A stretch of 64,000 bases of DNA, taken from the NCBI RefSeq assembly GCF_900141815.1, contig NZ_FQYR01000004.1, forward strand, positions 248,001 to 312,000. The letters run 5' to 3'. Shown here in pieces: positions 45,725 to 53,120 of the stretch. A program made the position numbers and the translations under genes. The first letter of the stretch is position 1. Each line of letters opens with the position of its first letter. The notes under the pieces were generated by a model. The model did no database searches and had not been told where the DNA came from. It saw only the letters and a program-made list of their open reading frames with translations. Source of the DNA: Rubritalea squalenifaciens DSM 18772 (GTDB lineage Bacteria > Verrucomicrobiota > Verrucomicrobiia > Verrucomicrobiales > Akkermansiaceae).

Positions 45725-46531
45725 ATGAAATCATACCGACCCCTGCTTTTGGCGCTCCCATGCGCGATGAGCCTGGCTGTGACTGAGGCGAATGCGGCAG
45801 TCCTGATCTATGACGACTTCAGCGGCAACAATGCTGATAACGTAAACGGCACGACACCGGATACTAACATTTACAACGCGAACACTTGGCAAGCTGATAG
45901 CATCAACTACCTGCGTGCCGACGGTAGCCTCCTCGATGAAGCGGGAGACAGTAACAATGTAGACCGTGGTGCCTTTCTTCATGTTGGCACTGGAATCTTT
46001 GCCACCAATACCACCTACACGGTGACTCTTGACTTCGGCCAACTGGAGCAATCTGCCATCTTCTTGGGCTTCTCTGATGTGAGCACTCCAGACCCTATTA
46101 CCAATTTAACTGATTCTACTGCACAGACTAAAGGTTCTAACAACTTTGCGATTCGCGTTCGTGAGTTTACCAATGACCAGGACGTGGCTATCTGGAATCG
46201 CGTCGGTGGCGCAAATAGCCAGACCATCGTCAATGCCACCATGTCTGACTTCAATGATGCGTCCTACGTCGTAAGCATGACGATCAACTCCAACTCTCTC
46301 ACCGACGCGGAAGTGACGATCAACTATGGCGGCAGTGAGCAGACTGTAAATGCGGATCTTTCAGGCATGCAGTACTTCTACTACGGTGTAGAAGATGCTG
46401 ATTTAAGTAGCGCCCAGGGTACTATGGGTGTGGTCAATTCCGTGACCTTCGCCAGTGTGCCTGAACCTACCACTGCTACGATGGGCTTCTTGGGCCTTGC
46501 CTGCATGCTCTTCAGACGCCGCAGGAACTAA
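45725..46531 (+). CDS. PEP-CTERM protein linked to sigma/FecR pair
   Basis: 268 residues from ATG 45725, giving the signal peptide MKSYRPLLLALPCAMSLAVTEANA; upstream in-frame codons (from 45677) are less likely. Mature domain: beta-rich (YDDFSGNNADNVNG, YNANTWQADSINYLRADGSL, FATNTTYTVTLDFGQLEQSAIFLGF, NNFAIRVREFTND, QYFYYGVEDADLSSAQGTMGVVNSVTF). It ends VPEPTTATMGFLGLACMLFRRRRN, a PEP-CTERM tail. It is a paralog of the secreted protein at 40943. Directly downstream of the ECF sigma and FecR genes; control by them is inferred. Confidence 0.9.
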   Translation: MKSYRPLLLALPCAMSLAVTEANAAVLIYDDFSGNNADNVNGTTPDTNIYNANTWQADSINYLRADGSLLDEAGDSNNVDRGAFLHVGTGIFATNTTYTVTLDFGQLEQSAIFLGFSDVSTPDPITNLTDSTAQTKGSNNFAIRVREFTNDQDVAIWNRVGGANSQTIVNATMSDFNDASYVVSMTINSNSLTDAEVTINYGGSEQTVNADLSGMQYFYYGVEDADLSSAQGTMGVVNSVTFASVPEPTTATMGFLGLACMLFRRRRN

Positions 46532-46602
46532 GCTTTCATTTGTGTGTTTTCACAAAATATCACGGTTGGTAACTAAGCTTGCTAACCGCCTGTGAGTATG
46601 AG

Positions 46603-46641
46603 CTGGTGCTGTCTCCTGTGTTGGACAGCACCAGTTTTTTT
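46603..46641 (+). terminator. Terminator after PEP-CTERM gene
   Basis: 11-bp stem CTGGTGCTGTC (46603-46613) and GACAGCACCAG (46624-46634), 10-base loop, then T7. Confidence 0.93.
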
Positions 46642-46794
46642 GTGGCTTCGCGAAAGTGCCATCTTACTCCAACAAAAAGATAATCCACGTGTCTAAAGAC
46701 AAAACATCCCTGTCCAGAAGCCTTTTCGGTTCTGGCAGGAGCCATTCTCAGGCAGATCTGCACGCTGCTACAGATCGTGAAATGGCGGCTGACC

Positions 46795-47181
46795 TTAATC
46801 GAATTGACTATGGGCCGTCAGCGCACCCAGGCCTGGATTACTCGGTGTGCCGTAGAACCATTTCTTTCTGCGGGAATCATAGTACCAGCTGGGGCCTATG
46901 CCATTCTTGTTGTACTTGATCAGAAGGTAGTTTTGGAAATCGATGAGCTGATAGCTCATGACGCCTTCTTTGTTACCTAGAATTTCCAGTTCCTGGAGGG
47001 TGTGGGCATTTGCCGGATCAGGGAGAAGACGGTTGTCCTTCCTGTACTCCTCGATATTCGTGACAATATCATGCACGAATGCAGGCTCGTTAGCGGGCCT
47101 GAGGCTCAGCGTGTATCCGAATACACATGCTGAGAGGACGCCTGCTCCTACAAGCAGACGAAACGACTCGGGTCTCATCAT
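46795..47181 (-). CDS. Small secreted/anchored hypothetical protein
   Basis: 128 residues. An N-terminal hydrophobic segment (FRLLVGAGVLSACVFGYTLSL, with a Cys but a poor lipobox) is followed by a domain with pilin/pseudopilin-like flavour: DIVTNIEEYRKDNRLLPDPANAHTLQEL, then YYDSRRKKWFYGTPSN. The resemblance is only a pattern. The start sits immediately after a run of ten C (minus strand), which lies between it and the upstream lipoprotein gene. Function unknown. Confidence 0.6.
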   Translation of the reverse strand: MMRPESFRLLVGAGVLSACVFGYTLSLRPANEPAFVHDIVTNIEEYRKDNRLLPDPANAHTLQELEILGNKEGVMSYQLIDFQNYLLIKYNKNGIGPSWYYDSRRKKWFYGTPSNPGLGALTAHSQFD

Positions 47182-47190
47182 TGTTTTATT

Positions 47191-47200
47191 GGGGGGGGGG
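47191..47200. repeat. G10 homopolymer in front of small secreted gene
   Basis: Ten G on the plus strand (C10 on the coding minus strand), 9 bases before the ATG at 47181. It sits in the ribosome-binding region. Homopolymers this long are prone to slippage. Confidence 0.85.
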
Positions 47201-47212
47201 AGGGAGGTCAGT

Positions 47213-47833
47213 TCACTTGTTTAGGGTGGCTCTGAGGTAATGAATGAGATGGGCTATATGATAAAGGGTCTTCTCGCCGAAGGCGGATGCCATGCGTTGC
47301 TCGATGGCATCCAGGCTGCTGTCATCGGCCATGCTGATGAGCAGGGGATCGTCGTCCGCATCGCCGTTCTCAGAGGGAAGTCCGCCCGTGTAGTAGCGGA
47401 GGTACATATCCTCACCATAGAAGGCGATGAGCTTGCGCTCAATAATGTCGAGATGGGTGGAAAGCTCTTTATCGGTGATCGGGGAACGTTTGACGCCGTT
47501 CTCCGTGGGGGTTTCTTTGAAAATCTGGAAGGCTTCGCCACTGGCGTTCGCACTGCTGTAGACGAGAATGGACCACTGAGGACGCTTTTCCTCATCCAGT
47601 ACATAGATGTACTCATGGCTGCCGTTCTCTTTGATAGAAAGATAGCAGTAGGGGGGAAGCAGGTGGGCGGAGATGCCGGTATCCTCCTCCAGCGTGAGCG
47701 CGTAGGGCTGTTGGAACTGAGGGTCCTGGATAACGATGTCCTTGGTCTCGGGTGATTGCTGCACATCCGGCTGAGCCTTCTGATCACAGGAGGCTAGGCT
47801 ACAGGCCAGGAGTATGGCGAGATAGGAGCGCAT
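47213..47833 (-). CDS. Lipoprotein of unknown function
   Basis: 206 residues. Signal MRSYLAILLACSLASC with lipobox SLASC. Acidic mature domain with PYALTLEEDTGISAHLLPPYCYLSI, EYIYVLDEEKRPQWSILVYSS and a C-terminal helix (TLYHIAHLIHYLRATLNK). I do not recognise a family. Followed on the same strand by the small secreted gene, with the G10 tract between. Confidence 0.7.
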   Translation of the reverse strand: MRSYLAILLACSLASCDQKAQPDVQQSPETKDIVIQDPQFQQPYALTLEEDTGISAHLLPPYCYLSIKENGSHEYIYVLDEEKRPQWSILVYSSANASGEAFQIFKETPTENGVKRSPITDKELSTHLDIIERKLIAFYGEDMYLRYYTGGLPSENGDADDDPLLISMADDSSLDAIEQRMASAFGEKTLYHIAHLIHYLRATLNK

Positions 47834-48114
47834 AGAATGTTTCTTCTTGTTTCCGTCAGCGGTGGGGGGGACTGCGTTATCCTACATTCTATAGCCTGAT
47901 TCCCTGGCGATTTCCAGAGAAAAACGATGTTAGCTCTTGCTCGTAAAAGCCTTTCACGGCGCAAAATGGGAGTAAGTTGAGCCAGATTTGCTGGTTAAAA
48001 GGGGTGGATAAAAATTGTCCTGTCGTAGATTGAAAAGAATGTATGTCGCAAGTTTAGGGTAAGAAAGGGTGGAATGAGTTCGTTTACTGCACTACCAGTT
48101 CTCAGACACACGCT

Positions 48115-49290
48115 ATGGCCGGAAACGACTACAACATCACTCTCAATTTTAAACACCGCATCCGCTTCACCCGAGACTCCTTTTCGCCGGGTAATCGCAT
48201 GTTGGCTACCTTGCTGCAAAGCAACGGCCATGCGAAGGTGCTGGTCTTCCTGGAGGATGCCGTAGCCGAGGCTTTTCCCAAGCTGCAGGAACAGATCGAG
48301 GAATACTTCGCCAGCACTCCTGGGCTGAACCACGTGGCCACCTGCATCGCTCCCGGAGCAGAGGAATGCAAGCGCAACGAGAAAGTCCTGCGCAGCGTCT
48401 GGGACGCCATCGAGGAAAAGAAAGTGGACCGCCACTCCTACGTCTTCGCCATCGGCGGCGGCGCCTTTCTGGATGTGATCGGTTTCGGTGCGGCCACGGC
48501 CCACCGCGGCGTGCGTCTCGTCCGTTTCCCCACTACCACCCTCAGTCAGGATGACAGCGGCGTGGGCGTGAAGAATGGCATCAATGCCTACGGGAAGAAA
48601 AACTGGATCGGCAGCTTCGCCGTTCCCTATGCGGTGGTGAATGATTTCGCCTTCCTGCACACCCAGCCGGAGGACGTCCGCAGGGATGGTCTGGTGGAGG
48701 CTGTGAAGGTGGCACTCGTGCGCGATGGCGCCTTCTTCGACTGGCTGGAGGACAATGCTCAGCTGCTTGCCCAGCTGCGGACTCATGCGCTGGAGGAAGC
48801 CGTGGAGCGCTCCGCCACCCTGCACGCCGAGCACATCGCCTTCGGTGGAGATCCTTTTGAAAACGGTTCCAGCCGCCCGCTGGACTTCGGCCACTGGGCT
48901 GCTCACAAGCTCGAGCAGTTGACCGACTTTGAGCTTACTCATGCGCAGGCGGTCAGTATCGGCGTAGCTCTGGATACTCTCTATTCCTACTGCACCGGCC
49001 GCCTTACTGAGAAGGATGCCCGCCGTGTGCTCCGCCTGTTAGATGCACTCAAGCTGCCACTCTGGCACGAAGGCTTCGAGCTGCGCAATGCCGACGGTCG
49101 CCGCCGCGTCTTCAACGGCCTAGAGGAATTCCGCGAGCACCTCGGCGGTGAACTCACCGTTCTCCTCCTCCGCGCCATCGGCAAGGGCGAAGACGTCCAC
49201 GCCATGGACGAAGTCCTGCTAGAAAAATGCATGGAAATGCTCAAGGAATACTCCAAAGCCGAGGACAAGACGGCGCTTGTTTGGAAATAA
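48115..49290 (+). CDS. eboD: EboD-like 3-dehydroquinate synthase-family protein
   Basis: 391 residues of the dehydroquinate synthase/sugar phosphate cyclase family, with SYVFAIGGGAFLDVIGFGAATAHRGVRLVRFPTTTLSQDDSGVGVKNGIN (NAD and substrate region), KNWIGSFAVP, DGLVEAVKVALVRDG and LDFGHWAAHKLEQL. The form without a standard AroB context and the PPAFPAVTCTAQSS-type phosphatase 4 kb downstream fit EboD of the ebo cluster, known in cyanobacteria, eustigmatophyte plastids and some bacteria and linked to export of an unknown metabolite. The gene is GC-rich with many C/G-ending codons, unlike the genes that follow. AroB activity is not excluded. Confidence 0.75.
   Translation: MAGNDYNITLNFKHRIRFTRDSFSPGNRMLATLLQSNGHAKVLVFLEDAVAEAFPKLQEQIEEYFASTPGLNHVATCIAPGAEECKRNEKVLRSVWDAIEEKKVDRHSYVFAIGGGAFLDVIGFGAATAHRGVRLVRFPTTTLSQDDSGVGVKNGINAYGKKNWIGSFAVPYAVVNDFAFLHTQPEDVRRDGLVEAVKVALVRDGAFFDWLEDNAQLLAQLRTHALEEAVERSATLHAEHIAFGGDPFENGSSRPLDFGHWAAHKLEQLTDFELTHAQAVSIGVALDTLYSYCTGRLTEKDARRVLRLLDALKLPLWHEGFELRNADGRRRVFNGLEEFREHLGGELTVLLLRAIGKGEDVHAMDEVLLEKCMEMLKEYSKAEDKTALVWK
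49222..49290 (+). repeat. Direct repeat copy 1: 3' end of eboD-like gene
   Basis: The last 69 bases of eboD (23 codons including stop). They reappear at 50194-50262 with about 59 of 69 bases identical. Most differences are synonymous third-position changes. Confidence 0.85.
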
Positions 49291-49328
49291 AATTCCTCTT
49301 TTTAGTAATATTATTTGCGTTTGTTTAA

Positions 49329-49352
49329 ATATGTCCAATATTCCGGACATAT
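49329..49352. promoter_or_regulatory. Palindromic operator overlapping arsR start
   Basis: ATATGTCC (49329-49336) and GGACATAT (49345-49352), perfect 8-bp arms with an 8-base spacer, running into the ATG at 49351. Location and symmetry fit an autoregulatory ArsR/SmtB operator. Confidence 0.7.
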
Positions 49353-49692
49353 GGAAATGAATGAGGCTATTCATGTATTCGAAGCTCTCTCTCAAGAGAC
49401 GCGTTTGAGTGCATTTCGATTGCTGGTGAAGGCGGGGCCTGAGGGTCTCCCAGCTGGTGCTATCAGCGAGAAACTAGGAATACCACATAATACGATGTCT
49501 TTTCACCTGAACCATTTATCGAATTCGGGAGTCGTAGCATCGCGCAAGGAAGGGCGCTCAGTCATTTACTCGGCGAGTTATGATGCCATCCGCAAAATAA
49601 TAGGATTTATGGTGAAAGACTGCTGCAGCGAGGAGTTCGCCAGTATTCGTGAAGATAAGAAAAAGGGAGGCTCAGTGATAGAGCTGATATAA
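49351..49692 (+). CDS. ArsR-family transcription regulator
   Basis: 113 residues from ATG 49351 (start chosen over 49315 as the palindrome covers it and homologs begin near MNEAIHVFEALSQETR). Winged helix: FEALSQETRLSAFRLLVKAGPEGLPAGAISEKLGIPHNTMSFHLNHLSNSGVVASRKEGRSVIYSA. A C-terminal Cys-Cys (VKDCCSE) is a plausible metal(loid) ligand. It lies 17 bases before a DUF6428-type gene. Metal or arsenic sensing is inferred from family and partner. Confidence 0.85.
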   Translation: MEMNEAIHVFEALSQETRLSAFRLLVKAGPEGLPAGAISEKLGIPHNTMSFHLNHLSNSGVVASRKEGRSVIYSASYDAIRKIIGFMVKDCCSEEFASIREDKKKGGSVIELI

Positions 49693-49709
49693 TATTAAAA
49701 AAGAAAGTT

Positions 49710-50159
49710 ATGAAAATATCTGAAGTGAAAGAAGTGTTGGCGAAGCTGGACGCGGTTAATTTCAAACTGCCGGACGGCACCATTTTGCCGTCGCATTTCC
49801 ACGTGACGGAAGTGGGAAAGGTGACCAAGCATTTCATTGATTGCGGGGGTACGGAGCGCAAGGAGACCGTGGCGAACTTCCAGCTTTGGGAAGCCGGCGA
49901 CTACGACCACAGGCTTGCTCCGAAGAAATTTCTTCATATTCTGGATGTCTGTCAAAAGGTGCTAGGTGAAGAAGACTACGAGATCGAAGTAGAATATCAG
50001 CAGAGTACGATCGGTAAGTTCGGCCTGAGTTTCGACGGTAAGGATTTTATCCTCATTAACAAGCAGACCGCCTGCTTGGCTCAAGAGTCTTGCGGGATAC
50101 CGGAAGCTTCCACCCAATCTGAGAGCTCATCTTGCTCTTCTAGCTCAGGATGTTGTTAG
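49710..50159 (+). CDS. DUF6428-type protein with Cys-rich tail
   Basis: 149 residues. The pattern LPSHFHVTEVGKVTKHFIDCGGTERKETVANFQLWEAGDYDHRLAPKKFLHIL, EIEVEYQQSTIGKFGLSF and KQTACLAQESCGI matches my memory of the DUF6428 family, usually encoded beside ArsR regulators and arsenic-resistance genes. The C-terminus SSSCSSSSGCC is Ser/Cys-rich and could bind metal or metalloid. No arsC or acr3 gene is adjacent. Co-transcribed with the ArsR gene. Confidence 0.7.
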   Translation: MKISEVKEVLAKLDAVNFKLPDGTILPSHFHVTEVGKVTKHFIDCGGTERKETVANFQLWEAGDYDHRLAPKKFLHILDVCQKVLGEEDYEIEVEYQQSTIGKFGLSFDGKDFILINKQTACLAQESCGIPEASTQSESSSCSSSSGCC

Positions 50160-50193
50160 GTATGCGGTAGTGATCTAGCCAGCAATCATTATG

Positions 50194-50262
50194 GAGAAGT
50201 GCATGGAAATGCTCAAGGGATACTCCAAGGCAGAGGACAAGGCTGGGCTTGTTTGGAAGTAG
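50194..50262 (+). repeat. Direct repeat copy 2: eboD 3'-end fragment
   Basis: Second copy of the eboD C-terminal codons (from KCMEMLK to VWK and stop), preceded by an ATG at 50191. It is in frame and ends with TAG where eboD ends with TAA. The ArsR/DUF6428 genes lie between the two copies (period 972 bases). Confidence 0.85.
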
Positions 50263-50319
50263 GGTATCAGTATTTAGTCTCGACTCGGAAGCGTCAACTC
50301 GACTAAAGAGTTAGATCTT

Positions 50320-50796
50320 ATGGGGCGTTTTATAGTTGGATTGATTGCAGGAGTAGCGGTGTGTTTTGTGGCAATGTTGCTTCTCGGATCTGAGCGGGTG
50401 ACAATTTCAAAGTCGAATGAGGCTGTTCCTTCTGAGCCATTTAGTACTGAGGGGCGATATTTTCTACACAGTAGTGTTGACCACTTGATCATTGAGGAAA
50501 GAGAGGGGGTTCCTGTGTATACTTACGAGAGATGGTTCAGTAAGAAGGGCGCGGAAGGTAGCGCAAAGATTTCACCAGGAGATGACTGGCAGCCAACGAA
50601 AGATTGGTGGATTTACACAGAAGACGGGGTGTGGTTCTGGATATTTGACGGCAAGGATAAGCTTTTATTGGAGCGTCTGGAAATAGATAGCACGGGTATA
50701 CACGAACCTAGTAGGCGAAAGCTGCCGATTCAGATTAGAGAGAAATTGCCCCCCGCTTTGATTGAGAAATATTGGCCGGAGCAAAAAGAGAACTAG
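50320..50796 (+). CDS. Membrane-anchored hypothetical protein
   Basis: 158 residues with an N-terminal membrane segment (FIVGLIAGVAVCFVAMLLLG), then a soluble domain rich in aromatic residues (DDWQPTKDWWIYTEDGVWFWIFDGKDKLLLERL). No family recognised. AT-richer than eboD and part of the accessory block between eboD and eboF. Confidence 0.6.
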   Translation: MGRFIVGLIAGVAVCFVAMLLLGSERVTISKSNEAVPSEPFSTEGRYFLHSSVDHLIIEEREGVPVYTYERWFSKKGAEGSAKISPGDDWQPTKDWWIYTEDGVWFWIFDGKDKLLLERLEIDSTGIHEPSRRKLPIQIREKLPPALIEKYWPEQKEN

Positions 50797-51030
50797 TTCC
50801 TTCATGTGATTGTGCACGTCTGAGCATCGAGATCCACTATCATGCGGATTACACGGATACAGAGGTGGGCATATCTATAGAGAATGATTAGGAGATCCTG
50901 CGGTGCAGGGGCTGAATGGGTTTGGGGTGACGTAACAAGGGGAGGTGTGTTCATTGAGCGGTATGGCCCTTACACCTTGACTGCATTTTCACATGCTCTA
51001 AGGAGTGTTAGTTAGAAACAACCTCTATTG

Positions 51031-51486
51031 ATGAACGAGCATCTTGCAGTGATGAATCCTGTTGGCGAGGCGCGGGTGATCCGGGCCTTTGGGGATGAAA
51101 TGCATCTTCTCCTGAGCGCGGAGGATACCGGGGGGAAGTTTACGATGTGGACGAACTTTACGCCTCCCGGCGGTGGGCCGCCACCGCACTACCATGAGAA
51201 CGAGGATGAATGGTTCTGGCCATTGAGTGGTCCGGCGGAGTTTCTTATTGATGGCGAGTGGCGCCAGGTGCCGGCCAAGACAGCGGTCTTTATGCCGCGC
51301 GGCAGCATCCACACCTTCCGCAACCCTAACATCGAGCCACTGGAGATGCTGATCCAGACCATGCCCGGCGGCTTCGACAAGTTCTTCGCCGAGTGCGCCG
51401 AGGAATTCGACAAAGGCGACGAACCTGACATGCCCAAGCTCATCGACATCAGCGCGAAGCATGGGATTTATTATGTGGAGGGGTAG
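51031..51486 (+). CDS. Cupin-fold protein
   Basis: 151 residues from ATG 51031. Cupin motif 1 PPPHYHENEDEWFWPLSGPAEFLIDG gives the HxH...E metal ligands, and motif 2 (MPRGSIHTFRNPN) gives the second His. Small single-domain cupins bind a metal and serve as enzymes or sensors. GC-rich and codon-biased, unlike neighbouring accessory genes. Substrate unknown. Confidence 0.85.
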   Translation: MNEHLAVMNPVGEARVIRAFGDEMHLLLSAEDTGGKFTMWTNFTPPGGGPPPHYHENEDEWFWPLSGPAEFLIDGEWRQVPAKTAVFMPRGSIHTFRNPNIEPLEMLIQTMPGGFDKFFAECAEEFDKGDEPDMPKLIDISAKHGIYYVEG

Positions 51487-51495
51487 TGGTAGACT

Positions 51496-52119
51496 ATGAC
51501 AATGGATGAAGCCGAAGCCAGCCGTCTGGTACAAAAGCCACTACATCAGCGGGATTTTGACAGGGTTGCTTTGTGGTTGAAGGGACTCGAGAGTGAGCAA
51601 CGTGTAAGGTTTATTACCTCTCATTTGGATTTCTTACCAACATATCGTTTAGCGATATCTGTTGTAAATGATCGTAGAGAAAATTTTGCTATATTGAATG
51701 CGGCTATTGATGCGATTGATGAGGTGTTTTCTCAGAGGGTCAGAGCTGTAGTGAAATTAGGAGTAAAGAAGGTTGGGGCTAGGCGAACTGTAAAAGTAAT
51801 AGAGTCGTGTATCGAATCACGCCCTGAGATGGTGGACATGGCCATCTATTGGTTACATGCTTTCGTCCCACAGGCTGATACAGCGAGATCTGATTTGAAC
51901 GCGCTCAAAGAGAAGGCAAAGAAACTTGGCATCATAAGGCCACCCGTAACCACAATTTGCCCTGATGGCAGGGTTTTGTTTCATGACCGTTTCGCCAGAA
52001 AACAAAGTGATACATATTGTGCATTACCCAATCAACATCGTAGCTATCACCTCGCTTGGCGGTGCCCGTATGGGAATTGCAGCTATTGTTGCTGCGTTTC
52101 TGTACTTCTTGCTCGTTAA
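51496..52119 (+). CDS. Hypothetical protein with displaced C-terminus
   Basis: 207 residues as read. The first ~150 are helical and ordinary (RVRFITSHLDFLPTYRLAISVV, VKKVGARRTVKVIESCIESRP). The final ~45 (SYHLAWRCPYGNCSYCCCVSVLLAR) look like a wrong-frame tail, because the next gene occupies the other frame from 51983. A lost stop or a frameshift near 51960 is likely. Family unknown. Confidence 0.45.
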   Translation: MTMDEAEASRLVQKPLHQRDFDRVALWLKGLESEQRVRFITSHLDFLPTYRLAISVVNDRRENFAILNAAIDAIDEVFSQRVRAVVKLGVKKVGARRTVKVIESCIESRPEMVDMAIYWLHAFVPQADTARSDLNALKEKAKKLGIIRPPVTTICPDGRVLFHDRFARKQSDTYCALPNQHRSYHLAWRCPYGNCSYCCCVSVLLAR

Positions 52120-52420
52120 CCTGTTGATCGATTTACTGGAGCGTTGGGAGGTGGACTCTTCAGTGGGTATGAATATTTCGTTCAGTCTTTTATCCTGTCT
52201 CCTTGTGGGGCTCGCAGTTACCATCGGGATGACTCTTCCTGGGATGATTGTGGCGGGAGCGATAGCGGTATGGGTGATGTATATGTTAGGGGGCTGGCTA
52301 TTGAAGGCGGGTAAGGTGGAGGCCTTAGTCATCGCCTTGTTGACCCCAGTTTTGTTGTACGGAAGTCTCTATGCAGGTAATTTAGTGGAGCGTGTGATCG
52401 TGGAGAATGTGCTGAAGTAA
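51983..52420 (+). CDS. Membrane protein, four hydrophobic segments
   Basis: 145 residues from ATG 51983. Membrane segments include GIAAIVAAFLYFLLVNLLIDL, LLSCLLVGLAVTIGMTLPGMIVAGAIAVWVMYML and ALVIALLTPVLLYGSLYAG. It overlaps the preceding gene by 137 bases in another frame. No family recognised. Confidence 0.6.
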   Translation: MTVSPENKVIHIVHYPINIVAITSLGGARMGIAAIVAAFLYFLLVNLLIDLLERWEVDSSVGMNISFSLLSCLLVGLAVTIGMTLPGMIVAGAIAVWVMYMLGGWLLKAGKVEALVIALLTPVLLYGSLYAGNLVERVIVENVLK

Positions 52421-52524
52421 AATGTAGTGTTTCGACGAGACGAGGGGATCATCGATCTACTTGATGTTTTCATTAAGATTCTTAATTACTGGAAAGTCTG
52501 CGGTTGGTTTATAACGAGATTGTT

Positions 52525-52944
52525 ATGACTCACAAGTTACTCCTATTAAGTGTTGCCCTTGGTGGGCTAGGTCTGAGCCTTGCTCAGGCTGATGAAGTGC
52601 CAGCCACTAAGCCAGCTGCTGCAAAGAAAGCTGAGAAAGAGGTGAAGCGGAAGAAGGTGGATGTCCCGGAAGGCTATGCGCTGGCCTTTGCGACGATTGG
52701 GGATGTCGTGGAGGTGTCAAAGGGTACCTATGGCTATAAACTGAGCTACAAGATAGTTGAGACAGAGGCTACTGGGATCAAGAATGCTGACGGAGAGGCG
52801 ATGAAGGGGCCCATGGTGAAGTATATTTACACAGAGAAGAATATACCTGTACCCCAACAGGAGGTGCGGGTGCTCTACAAGATTGACGAGCCGATCATTT
52901 ACAAGGTGGTAGATGAAGTGAAGCTGGAGAAAGATTCAAAGTAG
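52525..52944 (+). CDS. Secreted hypothetical protein
   Basis: 139 residues from ATG 52525 with signal peptide MTHKLLLLSVALGGLGLSLAQA, then a Lys/Ala/Pro-rich linker and a beta domain (YALAFATIGDVVEVSKGTYGYKLSYKIVETEA, VKYIYTEKNIPVPQQEVRVLYKIDEPIIYKV). No family recognised. Ends at a strong hairpin. Confidence 0.65.
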   Translation: MTHKLLLLSVALGGLGLSLAQADEVPATKPAAAKKAEKEVKRKKVDVPEGYALAFATIGDVVEVSKGTYGYKLSYKIVETEATGIKNADGEAMKGPMVKYIYTEKNIPVPQQEVRVLYKIDEPIIYKVVDEVKLEKDSK

Positions 52945-52980
52945 AGCAGCGAAAGCTATCTACCATAATCATTGATGGTG

Positions 52981-53008
52981 CAATCTAGCTCTTAGCTGAG
53001 CTAGATTG
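52981..53008 (+). terminator. Terminator hairpin before eboF-like gene
   Basis: 11-bp perfect stem CAATCTAGCTC (52981-52991) and GAGCTAGATTG (52998-53008), loop TTAGCT. Confidence 0.7.
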
Positions 53009-53120
53009 TATCTGTTACAGGGAGGAAGGTTTTTAGGATGACCCAACCACTGTAGCGATGTAGCTTCTGGCTGCCTCATTTCCCGATTGCCAGCGTGTTA
53101 GCGGGTGCTAGGTTTTTGGC

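Noticed and set aside
48115-49290. Housekeeping aroB (3-dehydroquinate synthase)
   Set aside because: The eboF-like gene downstream and the motif set favour EboD, though aroB activity cannot be formally excluded without a tree.
50840-50880. Third copy of the bipartite repeat (GGATTACACGGATACAGAGG)
   Set aside because: Only loosely similar; too few matching units to call.
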